From the NCBI GenBank assembly GCA_947493995.1, contig CANLTJ010000002.1:372001-436000 (forward strand): a stretch of 64,000 bases of DNA. Reading direction: 5' to 3'. Under the pieces are notes generated by a model, which ran no database searches, had not been told where the DNA came from, and saw only the letters and a list, made by a program, of their open reading frames with translations. The position numbers were made by a program, and so were the translations under genes. Positions 1 through 8,361 of the stretch are shown piece after piece. Source of the stretch: an uncultured Arachnia sp. Its GTDB lineage: Bacteria; Actinomycetota; Actinomycetes; Propionibacteriales; Propionibacteriaceae. The first letter of the stretch is position 1. Each line of letters begins with the position of its first letter.

Positions 1-252
1 GCGGGCCGCGTTGATCATCAGAAGCAGCTCCATGAGGTGCTCCTGTGTGGGGGGTACGAGGGGCTGCACGATGTAGACGTCGCGCTGTCTGCAGTTGGCC
101 AAGAGCTGTGCCTGCAGGCAGTCGTTGCTGAAGCGGGAGATGTGGACCCCGCAGAGCTTGGTGTTCAAATGCGCGCAGATGTCGGTGGCCAGAGCGGTGT
201 GTGCCGATCCGGAGAACACGACGATGTCACCGGAGGATGATCCCTTGTCCAT
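1..252 (-). CDS. prs: Ribose-phosphate pyrophosphokinase-like protein, N-terminal 84 codons (cut by window edge)
   Basis: The visible part matches the N-terminal half-domain of PRPP synthase, which turns ribose 5-phosphate and ATP into phosphoribosyl pyrophosphate for nucleotide, histidine, tryptophan and NAD synthesis. The FSGSAH segment (residues 13-18) and the stretch VYIVQPLVPPTQEHLMELL (from residue 59) are typical of the fold. The canonical F-x-N-G-E motif near residue 41 reads FSNDC, so this is a divergent member and possibly a second copy with altered activity. The ATG at 252 has GGTGAGG about 5 bases upstream. The remainder, including the catalytic loop and PRPP-binding site, lies outside the window, so activity cannot be judged. 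Confidence 0.8.
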   Translation of the reverse strand, partial: MDKGSSSGDIVVFSGSAHTALATDICAHLNTKLCGVHISRFSNDCLQAQLLANCRQRDVYIVQPLVPPTQEHLMELLLMINAAR

Positions 253-345
253 GATGGCCTCACCTTATCCGCAGGCGTGCACCGCCGGGGCGGGGTCTCT
301 CAGGTTGCGCAACGGCCATGCCGCCTACCTGTCAGTAGTGTCTGC

Positions 346-1710
346 TCAGTCAAACGCATGTCCCTCTTCCTTGACGCGCATCATCGCCATGAGGCCGATG
401 AGGAGGACGAGCACGATCCCGAGGATGCCGAAGTACTGGGCTTCGCCCTGCCCCACGAAGAACGTTCCGATGAGAATGGCGCCCCCGAAAGCGCCAGGAG
501 CCAAGAACGACACAGCACGCCCAGTGGTGGCGTACATCCCAAATATTTCGCCAGCTTTTCCCGCAGGGATGATGCGTGCCAGGAAGGATCGGCTCGCGGA
601 CTGAGCTGGTCCCACGAAAAGCGTCATCGCCAGACCACATGCCCAGAAAACCGGCTTTCCGCCATCGTGCAGGACGAAGATCGCTGAGCCGAGCACCACC
701 AGTGCAATGAGTGAGATCATGATGACCTTCTTGGGACCGACGCGATCGTCGAGGAGACCGAACACCATGGTGGAGACGCCGGCCGAAACGTTGGCCACGA
801 TGCCGAAAATGATGACGTCGCCGAACGTGAAGCCGAAGGTGCCCCGGGCTAGGACCGCACCGAATGTGAAAACACCGGCGAGCCCATCGCGGAACAACGC
901 CGAGGCGATCAAGAACCTGATGGTGTTGGGCGAACTGCGATAGATGCGCTTCAGTGACCTGAAGAGTGATTTATACGCCTCACCGATGCTCTGCCGAGCG
1001 ACCTTCGGAGGATTCGGCCTGTCGCGCAGGGCCAGGAAGATCGGAATGGTGAAAACCACCGTCCAGGCGCCGCACAGCAGCATGGCGAAGCGCACATCGT
1101 CGGAGTCGAAGTCGACTCCCCGCAGCGCCACGATCAAGAGCAGGATCGCGATGCCACCGATGTAGCCCATACCCCAGCCGAGACCTGAGACCTTGCCAAC
1201 GGACGCAGGCGTGGACACTTGGTCAATGGCGGAGTAGTAGTTGACGTTCGCGATTTCTGCCACCACGTTGCCGAGACCGAGCAACACCAGCCCCAGCACG
1301 AGAAACGACGGATCGGGCTGCACGAACCACAGCGACGCGGAGATCGCCGCCAGCAAGGTGGTCTGCCACCGCAGATTGAACATGCGTCTGCCAGAACGAT
1401 CAGATCCCTGCCCGAGAACAGGTGCGAGCAGCGCAATGAACGCTCCCGCTATGAGGGTGGCCAGCGAGAGGGAGAGTGACGTTGACGTCTCGTCACCGAA
1501 TGATGGGGAGGTCAGGTACACGGAGAACACAAATGTGGTGATGACTGTCTGGAAGGGTTGTGTCCCCCAGTCCCACATTGCCCAGCTGAGCACCTTCCAC
1601 GCCGGAGCCTTCTCGGTGGCCAGAGTCCCCCGCGTCAGGTCCGACCCTTCTCCTGAGTCCCCGGAGGTCAGGGGTGGCTGATCGGCGCTCTCGCCGGAGA
1701 TCGTACTCAT
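346..1710 (-). CDS. MFS transporter, UMF1-like
   Basis: A polytopic membrane protein of about 454 residues with roughly 12 hydrophobic helices, in the Major Facilitator Superfamily. The N-terminal region has the WDWGTQPFQTVITTFVF stretch at the first helix that is typical of the UMF1 branch, whose substrates are largely undefined. The motif SDRSGRR lies in the first cytoplasmic loop. I place the start at the ATG at 1710 rather than the in-frame GTG at 1719, because a TACCGT -10 box (1718-1723) sits 7 bases upstream and predicts a leaderless message. The GTG at 1719 would lie inside that promoter. It is transcribed away from the small gene at 1827. The substrate is unknown. Confidence 0.85.
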   Translation of the reverse strand: MSTISGESADQPPLTSGDSGEGSDLTRGTLATEKAPAWKVLSWAMWDWGTQPFQTVITTFVFSVYLTSPSFGDETSTSLSLSLATLIAGAFIALLAPVLGQGSDRSGRRMFNLRWQTTLLAAISASLWFVQPDPSFLVLGLVLLGLGNVVAEIANVNYYSAIDQVSTPASVGKVSGLGWGMGYIGGIAILLLIVALRGVDFDSDDVRFAMLLCGAWTVVFTIPIFLALRDRPNPPKVARQSIGEAYKSLFRSLKRIYRSSPNTIRFLIASALFRDGLAGVFTFGAVLARGTFGFTFGDVIIFGIVANVSAGVSTMVFGLLDDRVGPKKVIMISLIALVVLGSAIFVLHDGGKPVFWACGLAMTLFVGPAQSASRSFLARIIPAGKAGEIFGMYATTGRAVSFLAPGAFGGAILIGTFFVGQGEAQYFGILGIVLVLLIGLMAMMRVKEEGHAFD

Positions 1711-1826
1711 CTGCGTCACGGTAGACGACCGACGGCGGCACCGGAGGGTATCCCACCAGAGACCCGTCGGAGGTTAGAGTGTGCCGGAGCCCATCAGGCA
1801 CACTCTGATTCGACCGAGGAGAATCC

Positions 1827-2069
1827 ATGCGCATCGGCACATCCATCTTCCTGCTGGCCCTTGGGGCCGTCCTGGCCTTCGCGGTCACCTACGAGGTCAG
1901 CGGCGTCAGTCTCGATCTCGTCGGCTACATTCTCATGGCTGCCGGTGTGGTGGGTCTCATTTGGGCGCTTCTGGCGTCGCAACGCAGCCGCAGCGCTGAG
2001 ACCCGCACCGTCCGGGATCCGGGGACGGGCGAAACCGTCACCCGGCATGAATCCCACGACGGTCTCTGA
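1827..2069 (+). CDS. Small two-helix membrane protein, DUF6458-like
   Basis: This 80-residue protein opens with a positively charged start followed by two hydrophobic helices (about residues 4-22 and 30-48). It ends in a charged cytoplasmic tail rich in Arg, Thr and Asp/Glu. Length and layout fit the small DUF6458 membrane proteins that are common in Actinobacteria and have no assigned function. A good ribosome binding site, GAGGAGAA, precedes the ATG by 4-5 bases. It stands alone between the divergent MFS gene and citrate synthase. Confidence 0.75.
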   Translation: MRIGTSIFLLALGAVLAFAVTYEVSGVSLDLVGYILMAAGVVGLIWALLASQRSRSAETRTVRDPGTGETVTRHESHDGL

Positions 2070-2262
2070 ACACGCAGCCATGGGGTTCACCGGCTGATTC
2101 CGCGGCCGTCCGCCCGTCGTCGTCCACGGGCCCGCGTCCCATTCCCTGTTCATTCCCTACAACCTTTGCTTCGGTTGGCTGTATGGTTGCCTTGGCAAAC
2201 CCAGCGTTGGACTCCACCGGCGATCACGATGTCACCGGCACCAGGAAGGCACTCTCTTTACG

Positions 2263-3549
2263 ATGACCGATAGCGCCACTTTCAAGCATCAGGACAAGGA
2301 ACTCGAGTTCCCCGTCGTCAAGGCCAGCAACGGCAACGACGGATACGACATCAGTCAGCTCCTGTCCGAAACCAGCAATGTGACGCTGGACCCGGGCTTC
2401 GTCAACACGGCGTCGTGCGAGTCCACGATCACCTTCATCGACGGCAACGAAGGGATCCTGCGTTACCGCGGCTACCCCATCGAGCAGCTGGCGGAGAAGG
2501 CCACATTCCTGGAGGTCGCACACCTCCTGATCCACGGAGAACTGCCCTCTCAGGACACACTCGACACCTTCGAGAACGATGTGGCCGATCGGATGATGCT
2601 CGATGAGCGCATGCGTGAGCTCTACCGCTGCTTCCCCCGTGGCGCCCACCCCATGCAGGTGCTCGCCGCTGGCGTGATGGCCCTCGGTTCGTTCAACCGT
2701 GACACCCTCGACGTTCATGACGACGCACAGGTGGAGGAGGCGAGCCTGCGCCTCATCGGCTCGATGCCCACTCTTGCGGCCTACGCCTACAAGAGCTCGG
2801 TGGGTGAGCCATTCCTGTACCCGCTGAAGAAGCTCGGCTATGTGGAGAACTATCTGCGCCTCTCCTTCGGGACCCCGCAGGAGGACTATGAGATAGACCC
2901 CGCGGTGGTCAGGGCATTCGAAACCCTCTTCATCCTGCATGCGGACCACGAACAGAACTGCTCCACATCCACCGTCCGTATGGTCGGCTCCTCCGACGCC
3001 ACGATGTACGCATCGATGTCCGCCGGAGTCAACGCCCTGTCAGGTCCCCTGCACGGCGGCGCCAACCAGGCAGTCCTGGAGATGTTGGTGAAACTCCGCG
3101 AAGAGGGTCTCGACATGAAGACCTACGTCTCCCAGGTCAAGGACAAGAAGGCGGGCGTCAAGCTCATGGGCTTCGGCCACCGCGTCTACAAGAGTTACGA
3201 CCCGCGCGCCAAGATCATCAAGGGTCACACCGATGAGTTGCTCAAGGCGTCCGGAAAATCCAATGCCCTGTTGGACATGGCTCTGGAGCTGGAGGAGACG
3301 GCGCTGAACGACGACTACTTCATCGAGCGCAAGCTGTACCCCAACGTTGACTTCTACACGGGTCTGATCTACGAGGCCATGGGCTTCCCCGCGAAGTACT
3401 TCACGGCACTGTTCGCGCTCGGCCGACTCCCGGGCTGGATTGCACAGTGGCGTGAAGAGCACGCTGACCCGAGCCGCAAGATCAGCCGCCCGCGACAAAT
3501 CTACGTCGGCGAGACCCAGCGCGACTACGTGCCGATCGACCAGCGCTGA
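2263..3549 (+). CDS. gltA: Citrate synthase
   Basis: The enzyme condenses acetyl-CoA with oxaloacetate to make citrate, the entry step of the TCA cycle. At 428 residues it has the length of hexameric type II bacterial citrate synthases. Visible landmarks are LRYRGYPIEQLA near residue 65, LHADHEQNCSTSTVR (catalytic His region), LSGPLHGGANQAVLEML (second active-site His) and MGFGHRVYKSYDPRAKII with the substrate-binding His and Arg. DFYTGLIYEAMGFP carries the catalytic Asp. AGGAAGG lies 13 bases before the ATG, a longer spacing than usual. A hairpin with a short T run follows the stop, so the transcript is probably monocistronic. Confidence 0.97.
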   Translation: MTDSATFKHQDKELEFPVVKASNGNDGYDISQLLSETSNVTLDPGFVNTASCESTITFIDGNEGILRYRGYPIEQLAEKATFLEVAHLLIHGELPSQDTLDTFENDVADRMMLDERMRELYRCFPRGAHPMQVLAAGVMALGSFNRDTLDVHDDAQVEEASLRLIGSMPTLAAYAYKSSVGEPFLYPLKKLGYVENYLRLSFGTPQEDYEIDPAVVRAFETLFILHADHEQNCSTSTVRMVGSSDATMYASMSAGVNALSGPLHGGANQAVLEMLVKLREEGLDMKTYVSQVKDKKAGVKLMGFGHRVYKSYDPRAKIIKGHTDELLKASGKSNALLDMALELEETALNDDYFIERKLYPNVDFYTGLIYEAMGFPAKYFTALFALGRLPGWIAQWREEHADPSRKISRPRQIYVGETQRDYVPIDQR

Positions 3550-3568
3550 GCACTCTGACATAAGCCAG

Positions 3569-3603
3569 AAGGCCGTCTGACCGTCCAGGTCCGGCGGCCT
3601 TTT
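3569..3603 (+). terminator. Rho-independent terminator of gltA
   Basis: Arms AAGGCCG (3569-3575) and CGGCCTT (3595-3601) pair. An inner GACC/GGTC stem extends the hairpin, and TTTT ends at 3603. It begins 20 bases after the citrate synthase stop codon. Confidence 0.7.
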
Positions 3604-3664
3604 CGCATTGATTGGGCGACCTTTCCCGGCTGGACCTTCTCCATTGCCACCCGCATGGTCCTAG

Positions 3665-3694
3665 GTGCTCGATGCCGCGTGTCCCATCGAGCAC
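3665..3694. promoter_or_regulatory. Perfect 10-bp inverted repeat upstream of the radical SAM gene
   Basis: GTGCTCGATG (3665-3674) and CATCGAGCAC (3685-3694) are exact reverse complements separated by 10 bases, so the half-sites begin exactly 20 bp apart. There is no T run, which argues against a terminator. The position, about 85 bases before the start of the radical SAM gene, suits an operator for a dimeric regulator, or an RNA hairpin in its leader. The cognate regulator is not visible nearby. Confidence 0.5.
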
Positions 3695-3777
3695 ACAGGT
3701 GCGGTTCACGCACCCCGCCGACGAGAACCACAATGACCCTCGCTACCGTGCTGCCATCGCGACGCGAAAGGACCAAC

Positions 3778-4935
3778 ATGAGCACGACCGCACGCAGCCA
3801 CCCCGTGGTTCGTCAGCTGCACCACGACGTCAATGACCGACCCCACGTCGTCGTGTGGGAAGTGACCCGAGCCTGTCAGCTGGCGTGCAAGCACTGCCGT
3901 GCCGACGCCCAGCCACTTCCAGACCCACGGGAACTGACCACCGCGCAGGGCAAGGAATTGCTCGACGACATCGCCACGTCCGGCACTCCCCGCCCCATGG
4001 TCATCATTTCCGGCGGGGACGCCTTCGAGCGCTCCGATCTGACGGAACTGATCGAGTACGGCACCTCCCAAGGTTTGGCGATGTCTCTCTCGCCGTCCGT
4101 CACGCCGCTGCTCACCGACGAGAAGCTGGCCGAAGTGCGGGAAGCCGGCGTCAAGGCGTTCTCACTGTCCCTCGACGGCGCCACCGCCGCCACCCACGAT
4201 TCCTTCCGCGGTTTCGCGGGCACCTTCGACGCGAGCCTGGAGGCCGCCAAGCTGATCCGCAAACATGGCTTCCGATTCCAGGTGAACACCACCATCACCG
4301 CCGGCAACGTCCATGAACTGCCAGCTCTGTTGGAGACCGTCATCGGCATGGGCGCGCACCTGTGGTACACGTTCTTCCTCGTACCGATGGGCCGTGCCAC
4401 TGACATGCAGCCACTGGCACCCGATGCCATGGAGGACGTCCTCAACTGGCTGCACGACGTCTCGGACAGAATCGCCGTCAAGGTCACCGAGGCCCCGGCC
4501 TACCGCCGACTCGCCCTGCAACGCCAGGCCGCCCGCACCAACGGCACGCCCATGCCAGCCACGGGTGACCTCCATGCCCAACTCACTGCCGAAACGCTTG
4601 ACCGGTTGGGGGTATGCACCGAGCGGCGAGTTCCGCGCCCCCCGATCGGCGTCGACGCCGGACGCGGATTCGCCTTCATCGACCACATTGGAGAGGTGTT
4701 TCCAAGCGGTTTCCTGCCGCTGCCCTGCGGATCGGTGCGCCAGACACCCTTCAGCGAGATCTACCGCACATCGCCGACGATGCAACGGCTCCGGCGAACC
4801 GAGGAGTTTTCTGGCAAGTGTGGGGTGTGCGAGTACAACCACATCTGCGGCGGCTCCCGGGCCCGGACGCACGCGATGACCGGCGACGCGTTCACATCGG
4901 ATCCCAGCTGCCCCTGGATTCCGGCCAACGCCTGA
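3778..4935 (+). CDS. Radical SAM/SPASM protein (TIGR04053-like, related to heme/peptide-modifying enzymes)
   Basis: A 385-residue radical SAM enzyme. The cluster motif CQLACKHC supplies Cys33, Cys37 and Cys40 for the [4Fe-4S] cluster that cleaves S-adenosylmethionine. ISGGD is the SAM-binding GGE-like motif. The C-terminal third has a SPASM-type cysteine set (PCGSVRQTPF, then CGVCEYNHICGG and a final SCPW) for auxiliary clusters. The closest architecture I know is the TIGR04053 group, which resembles NirJ/AhbD heme enzymes and peptide maturases. The start is set by GAAAGGA 6 bases before the ATG at 3778; longer in-frame readings upstream lack a ribosome binding site. No precursor peptide or heme gene lies beside it, so the substrate is unknown. 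Confidence 0.85.
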   Translation: MSTTARSHPVVRQLHHDVNDRPHVVVWEVTRACQLACKHCRADAQPLPDPRELTTAQGKELLDDIATSGTPRPMVIISGGDAFERSDLTELIEYGTSQGLAMSLSPSVTPLLTDEKLAEVREAGVKAFSLSLDGATAATHDSFRGFAGTFDASLEAAKLIRKHGFRFQVNTTITAGNVHELPALLETVIGMGAHLWYTFFLVPMGRATDMQPLAPDAMEDVLNWLHDVSDRIAVKVTEAPAYRRLALQRQAARTNGTPMPATGDLHAQLTAETLDRLGVCTERRVPRPPIGVDAGRGFAFIDHIGEVFPSGFLPLPCGSVRQTPFSEIYRTSPTMQRLRRTEEFSGKCGVCEYNHICGGSRARTHAMTGDAFTSDPSCPWIPANA

Positions 4936-4994
4936 CACGCCCCCGCGGATGCCCATACTGGGGAGTGCACGCCGTTCGATCACAGGGAGCCGAC

Positions 4995-5627
4995 ATGCGC
5001 ACAGCCCACATCCGTCCGACCCGACGGGCCGCTCACGTCGCCGGCGACCTCATCCTTATCGGATGGACCCTGCTGTGGTTGGGCATCGCCGACATGGTGC
5101 GGGCTGCGGTGGAGGCCATGGCTGGGCCCGCCGTCGCTCTGAACCGGAGCACATCCTCGTTGGCTGGCACGGTGGAGGACGCGGCGGAATCCCTGGGAGA
5201 TGTGCAGTTCGTCGGTGACCAACTGGCAGCACCCTTCGAGCCCATCGCCGGCTCACTGCGCGACATCGCCGGTCAGGCCACCGAGACTGTCACGGCCATC
5301 GAACAGGCCGCGCTGGTCATCGCTCTGGTGGTGTGGCTGGCGCCCACCCTCACCCTCGCCGTCATCTACCTCCCACTTCGCATCCGACGCGCACGTGAGT
5401 CGGCAGCCGCGCGCAGATACATCAACGATCAGTCCGATCTGGATCTGTTCGCCCTGCGGGCCATGGCCAAGGCGCCGATGACACGGATAGCCGCAATCAC
5501 CAATGACCCCGTTGCCGCATGGCGTACGGGCGAGGCAGCCGTCATCCAGCAGCTCGCCAACCTGGAGTTGCGTCGGGTGGGTATTGGGGTGGCGGAGGTG
5601 ACCGAAGTGGTGAAGCAGCCACGATGA
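4995..5627 (+). CDS. Two-helix membrane protein of unknown function
   Basis: I do not recognise this 210-residue protein. It has a hydrophobic helix near residues 17-37 and a strong one near residues 107-127. The segment between them (about 70 residues) should lie outside the membrane and contains amphipathic, Ala/Glu-rich sequence that could be helical. A basic region (RIRRARESAAARR) follows the second helix, and the C-terminal 70 residues are soluble and cytoplasmic. AGGGAG sits 5 bases before the ATG at 4995. It begins 59 bases after the radical SAM gene, so the two could be co-transcribed, and ends 80 bases before the ABC exporter. Confidence 0.7.
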   Translation: MRTAHIRPTRRAAHVAGDLILIGWTLLWLGIADMVRAAVEAMAGPAVALNRSTSSLAGTVEDAAESLGDVQFVGDQLAAPFEPIAGSLRDIAGQATETVTAIEQAALVIALVVWLAPTLTLAVIYLPLRIRRARESAAARRYINDQSDLDLFALRAMAKAPMTRIAAITNDPVAAWRTGEAAVIQQLANLELRRVGIGVAEVTEVVKQPR

Positions 5628-5707
5628 TGCCTCTGGTTGGTCTCAGGTGGACAATGGAGGGCCGTGCCCCTGCGCACCCTTCCCACCACCGCCCGTGAAA
5701 GCAGTAC

Positions 5708-7504
5708 ATGAAGAGCATCGCCCACATTCTGGCCCAAGCCCGAGAACTGTGGCCCCTCTACGTCGGCATCGTCGTGGCCGCCATCGTCACCTCCGCGACG
5801 GCACTACTGGCCCCCTTCGTGATCTCCGAGGCTGTCGCCCAAGTGGAGTCCATCACCAGAGAGAACGTCGGTGAGATCTCCGGCCTGATATGGCTGGCGG
5901 TAGCACTGCTCGTCATCATGTTGACGAACTCCGTGGTCTCCAACATCGGCGGCTACATGGGAGACCTGATGAGCACCCGCTTGCGGGTGATCCTGTCGCA
6001 GAGATACTTCCACAAACTGTTGCGTCTACCGCAGCGGTACTACGACTCGGAGCTGACCGGCACCCTGATCTCCCGGTTGAACCGTTCGATCACGTCCATC
6101 ACGGACTTCCTCAAGATCTTCTCCAACGGGTTCTTCACCACACTGATCACCGTGGTGGCAGTGTTGGTGATCTCAGGAATCAACTCGCCATGGCTGGCCC
6201 TGATGCTCATCATCATTTACCCCACCTTCGTCGGCCTCACTGCGCTGACGTCGCGGAGATGGCAGGTGTGGGAGCGGAAGAAGAACACGCTCTACGACGT
6301 GGCCGGCGGACGCTTTGCCGAGGTGATCGGCCAGATGCGGGTGGTGAAGTCCTTCGTCACCGAGCGCTCCGAACTGGACGCCTTCAGCGCCAAGTATGAA
6401 ACCACCGTCACACTGACGCGCGCCCAGTCACGGTTCTGGCACAAGATGGACATCATTCGCCGGGGTGCCCTCGACGTTGTGTTCTTCGGCCTCTATGCCG
6501 TGATTTTCGTCCAAACTGCCCAGGGCGCGTTTGGTCTCCCCACCATGGTGCTACTCATCCAGCTCATCAACATGGCCAAGCAGCCCGTCGAATCCATGAG
6601 CTATCTCGTCGACAGCTGGCAGCGCGCCATCACCGGCAGCCGGGAGTACTTCATGGTGATGGACGAGTTGGACGAACCCAACAACCCCCTGGAGACCGAT
6701 GCAACAGCCACGGTGCAGTGGGAGGATCGGGATCCCATTATCGAGTTCGACGACGTCAGCTTCGGCTACGACGACAACGCGATGGTGCTGCGGGACATCG
6801 ACTTGGCCATCCACCGCGGCGAGAAGGTGGCGTTCGTGGGCGAATCCGGCGGCGGCAAGACCACGCTGGTGAACCTGTTGATGAAGCTGTATGCCCCCAC
6901 CTGCGGCACGATCGACGTGCATGGCCAATCAGTTACCGAGGTCCCCACGGAGGCCCTGCGTCGGGAGATCGGCGTCGTCTTCCAGGACGCGTCGCTGTTC
7001 TCAGGAACCATCCGGGAGAACCTCGCATACGGTCGTCCCGACGCGACCGACGGCGAACTCACCGACGCCGTGCGCCGCGCCAATGCCCTGCCGTTCATCA
7101 CGAAACTGCCATCGGGATTCGACACCGAGATTGGCGAGCGCGGCATCAAGCTGTCGGGGGGTCAGAAGCAGCGGATCTCCGTCGCGCGCGCCCTGCTGAA
7201 GGACGCCCCCATCCTGGTTTTGGATGAGGCGACGTCGTCGCTGGACACCAAGTCCGAGCGGTTGGTACAGGCGGGTCTGGAGGAGTTGATGCAGGGACGT
7301 ACGACGTTGATCATCGCCCACCGGCTCTCCACCATCTCGTCGGTGGACCGCATCATCACGCTGCGCGATGGCCGTATCGACGAGATCGGCACGCCCGATG
7401 AACTGGCCACCTCAGGAGGCATCTACGCGGAGCTTCTGGCCCTGCAGGGTTCCACGTCGAAGGCCGACCGCGCCAAACTCCTCAGCTACGAGATCACCCA
7501 GTGA
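5708..7504 (+). CDS. ABC transporter, fused permease and ATPase (MsbA/MdlB-like exporter)
   Basis: A 598-residue half-transporter that should work as a dimer to export a lipid, drug or peptide. The N-terminal ~320 residues form a six-helix type I exporter domain. The C-terminal nucleotide-binding domain has Walker A GESGGGKTT, Q-loop VVFQDASLFSG, signature LSGGQKQR, Walker B ILVLDEATSSLD and the H-loop IAHRLSTI, all intact. GAAAG precedes the ATG. There is no dedicated partner gene, and the substrate cannot be inferred from context. The next 250 bases downstream are repeat sequence rather than a gene. Confidence 0.92.
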   Translation: MKSIAHILAQARELWPLYVGIVVAAIVTSATALLAPFVISEAVAQVESITRENVGEISGLIWLAVALLVIMLTNSVVSNIGGYMGDLMSTRLRVILSQRYFHKLLRLPQRYYDSELTGTLISRLNRSITSITDFLKIFSNGFFTTLITVVAVLVISGINSPWLALMLIIIYPTFVGLTALTSRRWQVWERKKNTLYDVAGGRFAEVIGQMRVVKSFVTERSELDAFSAKYETTVTLTRAQSRFWHKMDIIRRGALDVVFFGLYAVIFVQTAQGAFGLPTMVLLIQLINMAKQPVESMSYLVDSWQRAITGSREYFMVMDELDEPNNPLETDATATVQWEDRDPIIEFDDVSFGYDDNAMVLRDIDLAIHRGEKVAFVGESGGGKTTLVNLLMKLYAPTCGTIDVHGQSVTEVPTEALRREIGVVFQDASLFSGTIRENLAYGRPDATDGELTDAVRRANALPFITKLPSGFDTEIGERGIKLSGGQKQRISVARALLKDAPILVLDEATSSLDTKSERLVQAGLEELMQGRTTLIIAHRLSTISSVDRIITLRDGRIDEIGTPDELATSGGIYAELLALQGSTSKADRAKLLSYEITQ

Positions 7505-7604
7505 AAGGTCACGATTCGAGGAGGATGTGCTTCGATGCGGCGCTGTTCCCTTCGACACTCCGCCGTTCGTCCTTCGTGGCGCCCACCTAGGAACCAAAAC
7601 CGCT

Positions 7605-7747
7605 TCCTGAGTAGCCCCGCGACGGAGAAGCTGGGCGTATCGAATTGAGGACCGTGTCCTGAGTAGCCGCGCGACGAAGGAGTCGGCGTATCGAATTGAG
7701 GACCGTGTCCTGAGTAGCCCCGCGACGGAGAAGCTGGGCGTATCGAA
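7605..7747. repeat. Three tandem 51-52 bp repeat units
   Basis: Units begin at 7605, 7657 and 7708. Each starts TCCTGAGTAGCC and ends GCGTATCGAA; the first two are joined to the next by TTGAGGACCGTG. Units 1 and 3 are identical over 40 bp, and unit 2 differs in the middle (GACGAAGGAGTCGG instead of GACGGAGAAGCTGGG). There are no unique spacers, so this is not a CRISPR. Similar GAGTAG...GTATCGAA elements occur dispersed between genes in several actinobacterial genomes, which suggests a REP-like intergenic repeat. The preceding 100 bases (7505-7604) are related low-information sequence without a gene. Confidence 0.8.
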
Positions 7748-7755
7748 GGAGTCCG

Positions 7756-8214
7756 TCAATCGGATTTGTCCTTGCCCTTCGGCAGGCCGAGGTGGTCCCA
7801 CGTGAGGTCCTTGTCCTTACCCGACTTCCAGAACTGCCACCCAGCCCTGGGAGCCGCCTCCAGCCAGGACAGGTAGGTGAAACCGTCGGGCTGCCGGACC
7901 CCGAAGGACAGGCGCACCGCGTTGATGGCGTCCATCACGAGTGCGGACACCGCGGCGGTATCGGATTCCGCGGGGATGTCGCGCCGCCAGAGACCGGACC
8001 AGGAATCGATCAGTTCCCAGCCGCCCTCCCGCAGCCTCGGCACATCCTCCGGCGAGTCCTGACACACCTCCGCCCGCAGCACTCGCCCGTCCGCCCCTTC
8101 CAGACGCGCGAACTGCATGAGACACGAACTGTTGCGAATGGCGAGGTACGCGTTCTCGGGCAACTTCCGTGCGACGTCCGCGACAGCGGGGTGCAGTTGC
8201 TTCCAATCAGCCAT
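7756..8214 (-). CDS. Hypothetical protein, 152 residues
   Basis: A soluble acidic protein with a Trp-rich C-terminal half (TYLSWLEAAPRAGWQFWKSG) and a lysine-rich end. The N-terminal half alternates strands and helices and contains YLAIRNSSCLMQFARLEG followed by RAEVCQDSP. This loosely resembles the small TY-Chap/chaperone-like proteins of Actinobacteria, but I would not assign it on this basis. The start has a strong GGAGGAGG about 7 bases upstream of the ATG at 8214. It is convergent with the repeat region and divergent from galE. Function unknown. Confidence 0.6.
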   Translation of the reverse strand: MADWKQLHPAVADVARKLPENAYLAIRNSSCLMQFARLEGADGRVLRAEVCQDSPEDVPRLREGGWELIDSWSGLWRRDIPAESDTAAVSALVMDAINAVRLSFGVRQPDGFTYLSWLEAAPRAGWQFWKSGKDKDLTWDHLGLPKGKDKSD

Positions 8215-8361
8215 GTCAAGGCCTCCTCCGTGGTCGACGGTGACTCGCGCTTCATTGTCCCAGACCGCGCAACAGGACCGTCCTCTTTGATGGCACCGCA
8301 GTGCATCCGGCCGCGCGAGTCCTACGATGGAAGCTCACGAGCAAGATAGCGAGAGGACAGC

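Noticed and set aside
7605..7747. Possible CRISPR array
   Set aside because: The whole unit, including what would be spacers, is repeated. There are only three units and no cas genes.
7412..7801. A 129-codon minus-strand reading over the repeat units
   Set aside because: It is built mostly of the 51-52 bp repeat read in frame, giving repeated LLRTRSSIRYA-type peptide with no start signal.
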